The translations under genes and the position numbers were made by a program. From an uncultured Acetobacter sp. (GTDB taxonomy: Bacteria; Pseudomonadota; Alphaproteobacteria; Acetobacterales; Acetobacteraceae), in NCBI RefSeq assembly GCF_937875265.1, contig NZ_CALLXM010000042.1:1-19199 (forward strand): a DNA stretch of 19,199 nt, in the 5' to 3' direction. The notes below the pieces were generated by a model that worked only from the letters and a program-made list of their open reading frames with translations, was not told where the DNA came from and ran no database searches. Position 1 is the first letter of the stretch, and each line of letters opens with the position of its first letter. Below, one piece after another: positions 16,206 through 19,199 of this stretch.

Positions 16206-16704
16206 CTGCATGACGCGCAAGAGCAGCAGGCAGATTTGCAATGGCCTGATCGACCAGCGATTCCGCCTTCTGCTGGTCAACAGACTGAGCAATGACACCG
16301 CGTGCCGCTTCAACCGCAACATCCACAGCGGCCTGACGCACTTCTTTAATGGCTGCGCGTTCTACCGCAGCAATCCGGTCACGCGCCATCTGTTCATGGC
16401 GCTGCACAGCAGCTTCTGCTTCTGCACGGGCTTTTTCAGCCAGTTCAGCCGCATGCTTGAGAGACTGCTCAACCATGGATTTTGCTTCAACCAGAGCCTG
16501 CTCACGCTCACGCGTGGCATCTTCCAGCATCTGCTCGGCTTCCCGGCGCAGCTGAGCAGATTCGTCCAGCTCCTGACGGATGCGGGCTGCACGGCTATCC
16601 AGCACTGACGTGATGGGAGCCCACAACTTGCGGCCAAAGAAGACGAAGAACAAAACGAAGGAAACAGCGAACCAGAAACCCGCTTCGTGAAAAATGCCAG
16701 ACAT
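16201..16704 (-). CDS. atpF: ATP synthase F0 subunit b
   Basis: The 167-residue subunit has one N-terminal membrane helix (about 8-28, FHEAGFWFAVSFVLFFVFFG) and a long charged helix (about 32-160) that forms the peripheral stalk with b'. The stalk links the membrane a subunit to the F1 head so that proton flow drives ATP synthesis. ATG 16704 has GGGAGGA 9 bases upstream, a strong ribosome site. It follows b' by 24 bases and is the last F0 gene. Length is normal for alphaproteobacterial b. Confidence 0.95.
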   Translation of the reverse strand: MSGIFHEAGFWFAVSFVLFFVFFGRKLWAPITSVLDSRAARIRQELDESAQLRREAEQMLEDATREREQALVEAKSMVEQSLKHAAELAEKARAEAEAAVQRHEQMARDRIAAVERAAIKEVRQAAVDVAVEAARGVIAQSVDQQKAESLVDQAIANLPAALARHAA

Positions 16705-16728
16705 GACTATTAGTCCTCCCGGAGCCGG

Positions 16729-17328
16729 TCAGATATTCCGGTGCGCAATCGCACCGTCAACCTTCTGCGCCACAAGCTGGGCGTCGGGCGTAACACCTGT
16801 CAGGCGGGAAACGAGCGCCTGTGTTGTATCAGCCGCAATTTCTTTGAGTGTGCCGAAAGCTTGCGCTTTTTCGGCAGAGATACGCTTTTCAGCATCAGCA
16901 ATTTCAGCTGTCAGACGTGCACTGATGTCTGCCAGTTTCTGATCTGTAGCGTGCTGTTCTGCATCCAGCGTTTTCTGCAGATTAGCCTGAGCTTCAGCCA
17001 TGGCATCCTTGCGGGCCTGCTGAAGTTCCGCCACTGCCTTGTCCGCATCCTGTTTTGCAGCGCGCGCAACATCGAGATCACCCGAGATACGCTTGCTCCG
17101 GTCTTCCAGAACACGACCAACACGCGGCAGCATTACCTGGCTCAGCACCAGGTAAAAGCCGAGGAAAATCACAGCACCCCAGATTACCTGACCGGTAACC
17201 AGGGGGTTGTGAAAATCAAGCTGAGGCATCCCCGTGGCGTGTGCACCAGGTGCAGCCATTACCAGAAGAGACACGCCGGAAACCGTAGCGAACAAACCGG
17301 CACGGACCATCTTCATCATGACACCCAC
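16729..17328 (-). CDS. atpG: ATP synthase F0 subunit b' with signal-peptide-like N-terminus
   Basis: The 199-residue subunit b' (atpF'/atpG) pairs with b to form a heterodimeric stalk, as in photosynthetic bacteria and other Alphaproteobacteria. It has a membrane helix at about 46-66 (VIWGAVIFLGFYLVLSQVML) and a long charged helix to about 185. Ahead of this is an extra segment, MKMVRAGLFATVSGVSLLVMAAPGAHATG, with a basic start, hydrophobic core and an AHA-like cleavage site, so the N-terminus may be processed and placed in the periplasm. The GTG at 17328 is preferred because AGGGAGG (17337-17343) lies 8 bases upstream. ATG 17319 and 17316 would be too far from it. Gene order a-c-b'-b is standard for the group. 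Confidence 0.93.
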   Translation of the reverse strand: MGVMMKMVRAGLFATVSGVSLLVMAAPGAHATGMPQLDFHNPLVTGQVIWGAVIFLGFYLVLSQVMLPRVGRVLEDRSKRISGDLDVARAAKQDADKAVAELQQARKDAMAEAQANLQKTLDAEQHATDQKLADISARLTAEIADAEKRISAEKAQAFGTLKEIAADTTQALVSRLTGVTPDAQLVAQKVDGAIAHRNI

Positions 17329-17357
17329 AGAGAGAGCCTCCCTTTTCCTACCGTTTA

Positions 17358-17582
17358 TCAGACGAAGAGGATCAGGAACGCGATGAGAAGCGCGAACAGC
17401 GCAATAGCTTCTGTCAGCGCGAAGCCCAGCATACCCAGACCGAACACATGCGGACGAGAAGCGGGGTTACGAGCAATGCTGCTCACCAGCGTTGAAAAGA
17501 TGTTGCCGAGGCCGATACCAACGCCGGCGAGGGCGATCACGGCGATACCTGCACCGATTTCCCGGGCTGCAGCGATGTCCAT
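17358..17582 (-). CDS. atpE: ATP synthase F0 subunit c
   Basis: The 74-residue proteolipid forms the rotating ring. Two membrane helices flank the polar loop ARNPASRP, and the second helix carries the proton-binding Glu58 (ALTEAIALF). The first helix has the small-residue pattern GVGIGLG needed for tight ring packing. I start it at ATG 17582 because AAGGAA lies 9 bases upstream. A longer form from GTG 17591 would place the same AAGGAA directly against the start codon. Glu, not Asp, as the proton site and no sodium-binding pattern point to an H+ ring. Confidence 0.96.
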   Translation of the reverse strand: MDIAAAREIGAGIAVIALAGVGIGLGNIFSTLVSSIARNPASRPHVFGLGMLGFALTEAIALFALLIAFLILFV

Positions 17583-17635
17583 ATCAGTCACTTCCTTGTT
17601 AAAAAGTATAGTTCAAACGAAACGGGCAAAGCAGC

Positions 17636-18385
17636 TCAGTGAGCCACGGCCTCCCGCAGATAGATGCACGTCAGAATGGCAAACACATAGGCCTGCAGCA
17701 CGCCAACAAGCAACTCAAGAGCCACCAGCGCCATGTTAATGGCAATAGGCCCAATCGCAAACACATCACCCACCACACCAAAACCGGCGAGCATAATGAC
17801 AAAGCTTGCGAAAATATCGAACATGACGTGTCCGGCGACCATATTTGCAAACAGTCGGATGGACAGGCTCACGGGGCGAGAGAGAAAGGACAGGATTTCA
17901 ATCGGGATCAGCAGCGGCGCGAGGAACATGCTGGCACCAGCCGGCATGAAGTGCGCGAAGAAGCGAAAGCCCTGCACCTTGAACGACACGATAACCGTCA
18001 GCAGGAAGACCATGACCGCAAGGGCCAGAGTCACTGCAATATGACTGGTAAACGTGAAGGAGAAAGGCAGCAGGCCGATATAGTTCCCGGCCAGAATAAA
18101 GAAGAACAGCGTGAAGATGAACGGGAAAAACGCCGTGCCTTCCGGCCCGATGGTGTCCACCGCCATGCTGTGAATGAATTCGTAGCACACCTCGGCAGCA
18201 GCCTGGAAACGACCAGGCACCACAGCAGCAGGACGCATACCGAAATACAGAAATGCCAGAACCAGGCACGCAGCCAGGATCATGTAGAGAGGTGACTGAC
18301 TGAAGCGCAGTGCCTCACCAAGCCCGCCAAGAACGGGACGAAGCTCGAACTGACCAAGTACGTCGATACTGGAACCGCCCGCCAA
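17636..18385 (-). CDS. atpB: ATP synthase F0 subunit a
   Basis: The 249-residue subunit forms the proton half-channels beside the c ring. It has five or six membrane helices. The essential arginine is R177 in SLSIRLFANMVAGH, followed by the usual C-terminal helix with LELLVGVLQAYVFAIL. It starts with TTG at 18385: GGAG lies 7 bases upstream and the next Met in frame is residue 35, inside the first helix. It lies 59 bases after the atpI-like gene and 53 bases before atpE. Length is normal for Alphaproteobacteria. Confidence 0.96.
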   Translation of the reverse strand: MAGGSSIDVLGQFELRPVLGGLGEALRFSQSPLYMILAACLVLAFLYFGMRPAAVVPGRFQAAAEVCYEFIHSMAVDTIGPEGTAFFPFIFTLFFFILAGNYIGLLPFSFTFTSHIAVTLALAVMVFLLTVIVSFKVQGFRFFAHFMPAGASMFLAPLLIPIEILSFLSRPVSLSIRLFANMVAGHVMFDIFASFVIMLAGFGVVGDVFAIGPIAINMALVALELLVGVLQAYVFAILTCIYLREAVAH

Positions 18386-18407
18386 AACCGTTCTCCCACT
18401 CCACTGT

Positions 18408-18428
18408 GCCCGGATTATCTGCCCGGGC
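18408..18428 (-). promoter_or_regulatory. Intercistronic hairpin between the atpI-like gene and atpB
   Basis: GCCCGG and CCGGGC form a 6-bp all-GC stem with a 9-base loop in the 59-base gap. No T-run follows. It may stop exonucleases or slow ribosomes and so set different levels of the two proteins. Pairing is visible; the role is inference. Confidence 0.35.
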
Positions 18429-18444
18429 CTTCAGCTTTTTAACT

Positions 18445-18744
18445 TCACTGTTCCGGTGGCTTTACCAGCCGCCAGACATTCAGCACTCCTGCACTTCCGC
18501 CCATCAGCGCGAAGATAATCAGGAAGATGGCCCGGGTATGGAACCAATGGTCCAGACCCCAACCTACCGCGACTCCTACCACCAGAGCGGAAATCATTTC
18601 CGTTCCAGCTCGGAGCGCCACCGCTGGCAAGGATTGTTCATCCTTATCAGACTGACTGGCTTTTTCGGCCTCCTCTACCCGACCGGAGCGGCGTTCTGCC
18701 TCTCTCAATCGCTTAGCGAAGGACTCGTCGCTGTCTTCACCCAT
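18445..18744 (-). CDS. atpI: AtpI/AtpZ-like F0F1 accessory protein
   Basis: The 99-residue protein has a charged, helical N-terminal half (GEDSDESFAKRLREAERRSG) and two membrane helices (about 49-64 and 72-88). The segment GWGLDHWFHTRAIFLIIFALMGGSAGVLNVWRL is typical of the AtpZ/AtpI family (ATPase_gene1). These small proteins are thought to help assemble the c ring or supply magnesium. It is first in the F0 operon, as usual. ATG 18744 has GGAGG 8 bases upstream; a longer frame from 18792 lacks such a site and is not supported. Confidence 0.88.
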   Translation of the reverse strand: MGEDSDESFAKRLREAERRSGRVEEAEKASQSDKDEQSLPAVALRAGTEMISALVVGVAVGWGLDHWFHTRAIFLIIFALMGGSAGVLNVWRLVKPPEQ

Positions 18745-18773
18745 ACTTCGCACCTCCAGAAGGGTGCAGGCGC

Positions 18774-18802
18774 TTGCTAACGGCGCTGCCATATCCTGTC
18801 AA
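18774..18802 (-). promoter_or_regulatory. Candidate promoter of the F0 operon
   Basis: On the minus strand a perfect TTGACA (18802-18797) is followed after exactly 17 bases by TAGCAA (18779-18774, 3 of 6 to the -10 consensus). It lies in the 134-base gap between the ftsY stop and the atpI-like start, with the start codon about 30 bases downstream. The -35 is perfect, the -10 weak. Confidence 0.5.
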
Positions 18803-18878
18803 GGAAGCATCCGTAGCACTGAGTGGAAAATCCGTCACCTATGCAAAAAAAGCGCATAAAATGACTATTCCGCCTCCG

Positions 18879-19199
18879 TCAGGATACCGCTTCGGCCTCA
18901 GGTTCAGGCGCACCGACCAGCCCTTTGGCAAAATCCTGTGCGGAGAAGGGGCGCAGATCTTCCGCCTGCTCACCCACACCCACGGCATGAACCGGCAGAC
19001 CGAAACTATCCGCCAGCGCCACCACAATGCCGCCACGGGCCGAGCCATCCAACTTGGTCACCACAAGGCCGGTCACGTTCACCAGCTCACGGAACACCCG
19101 CACCTGCTCCATAGCGTTCTGCCCGGTGGTGGCATCCAGCACCAGCAGGACGGAATGAGGCGCTGTTTCATCAAACTTTCGCATAACGCGAATAATTTT
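18879..19199 (-). CDS. ftsY: Signal recognition particle receptor FtsY, C-terminal part
   Basis: Only the last 106 residues are in view; the gene starts beyond the right edge. The visible part is the end of the NG GTPase domain. DATTGQNAMEQV follows the G3 region, TKLDGSARGG carries the TKxD guanine-specificity motif and the family's ARGG, and GVGEQAEDLRPFSAQDFAKGL is the closing helix region. FtsY docks the SRP-ribosome complex at the inner membrane and couples GTP hydrolysis to co-translational insertion. The frame runs open through the window edge (KIIRVMRKFDE), so the Met six codons in is internal. The tail after FAKGLVG is short and acidic. No strong terminator separates it from the atp promoter. 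Confidence 0.94.
   Translation of the reverse strand, partial: KIIRVMRKFDETAPHSVLLVLDATTGQNAMEQVRVFRELVNVTGLVVTKLDGSARGGIVVALADSFGLPVHAVGVGEQAEDLRPFSAQDFAKGLVGAPEPEAEAVS

Noticed and set aside
16741..18295. Long plus-strand frames opposite the atp genes
   Set aside because: Antisense shadows of b', c and a, with no family features of their own.
18846..18860. Terminator after ftsY (run of seven T's on the minus strand)
   Set aside because: The T-run has no adequate GC stem directly before it, only a short ATGC/GCAT repeat around the run.

Overview
This window looks like the chromosome of an acetic acid bacterium (Alphaproteobacteria, Acetobacteraceae; Acetobacter or a close relative is my best guess). 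The guess rests on the protein sequences, especially ATP synthase subunits a, c, b and b', and on the alphaproteobacterial habit of placing F0 genes in their own a-c-b'-b operon away from F1. Species cannot be fixed from sequence alone. I see no insertion sequence, prophage, CRISPR array or other mobile element. The content is mainly housekeeping, densely packed, with no gene-free stretch above about 200 bases.

Left part (1-9404). A type I secretion ABC transporter runs off the left edge on the minus strand (1-824). Next on the minus strand is an odd 170-residue protein (966-1478). It resembles the middle of a CobW/COG0523 metal-chaperone GTPase, including its CxCC motif, but lacks the P-loop. 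Its start codon shares the tetranucleotide CATG with the start codon of divergent metH (cobalamin-dependent methionine synthase, 1477-4983). The DNA just before metH can fold into two mutually exclusive hairpins, the second followed by six T's, which resembles an attenuator. Downstream on the plus strand are a Na+/phosphate cotransporter with a PhoU-like tail, an unrecognised small protein, cvpA and purF. A perfect 14-bp terminator (9421-9454) separates purF from the convergent minus-strand genes.

Middle part (9481-13609). pqiA-pqiB-pqiC (minus strand) form a tight operon. They encode an inner-membrane protein, a three-MCE-domain periplasmic tunnel protein and an outer-membrane lipoprotein, together a predicted lipid-transport bridge. 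A tRNA-Thr (anticodon CGT) is divergent from pqiA and carries an unusual U-U mismatch in its T stem.

Right part (13752-19199), all minus strand. In transcription order: the 3' end of ftsY, a candidate promoter, then atpI-like, atpB (a), atpE (c), atpG/atpF' (b'), atpF (b), a DPM-type glycosyltransferase and an ArnT-like GT-C glycosyltransferase. The two glycosyltransferases overlap and follow atpF after only 17 bases. They look like a polyprenyl-phosphate sugar donor synthase and its membrane transferase, possibly co-transcribed with the proton channel genes.

Many genes use GTG or TTG starts (ABC transporter, phosphate transporter, pqiB, b', atpB, the DPM-type transferase). Automatic start calls should be checked here. 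The two items most worth a second look are the P-loop-less CobW-like gene overlapping metH and the candidate metH leader attenuator.
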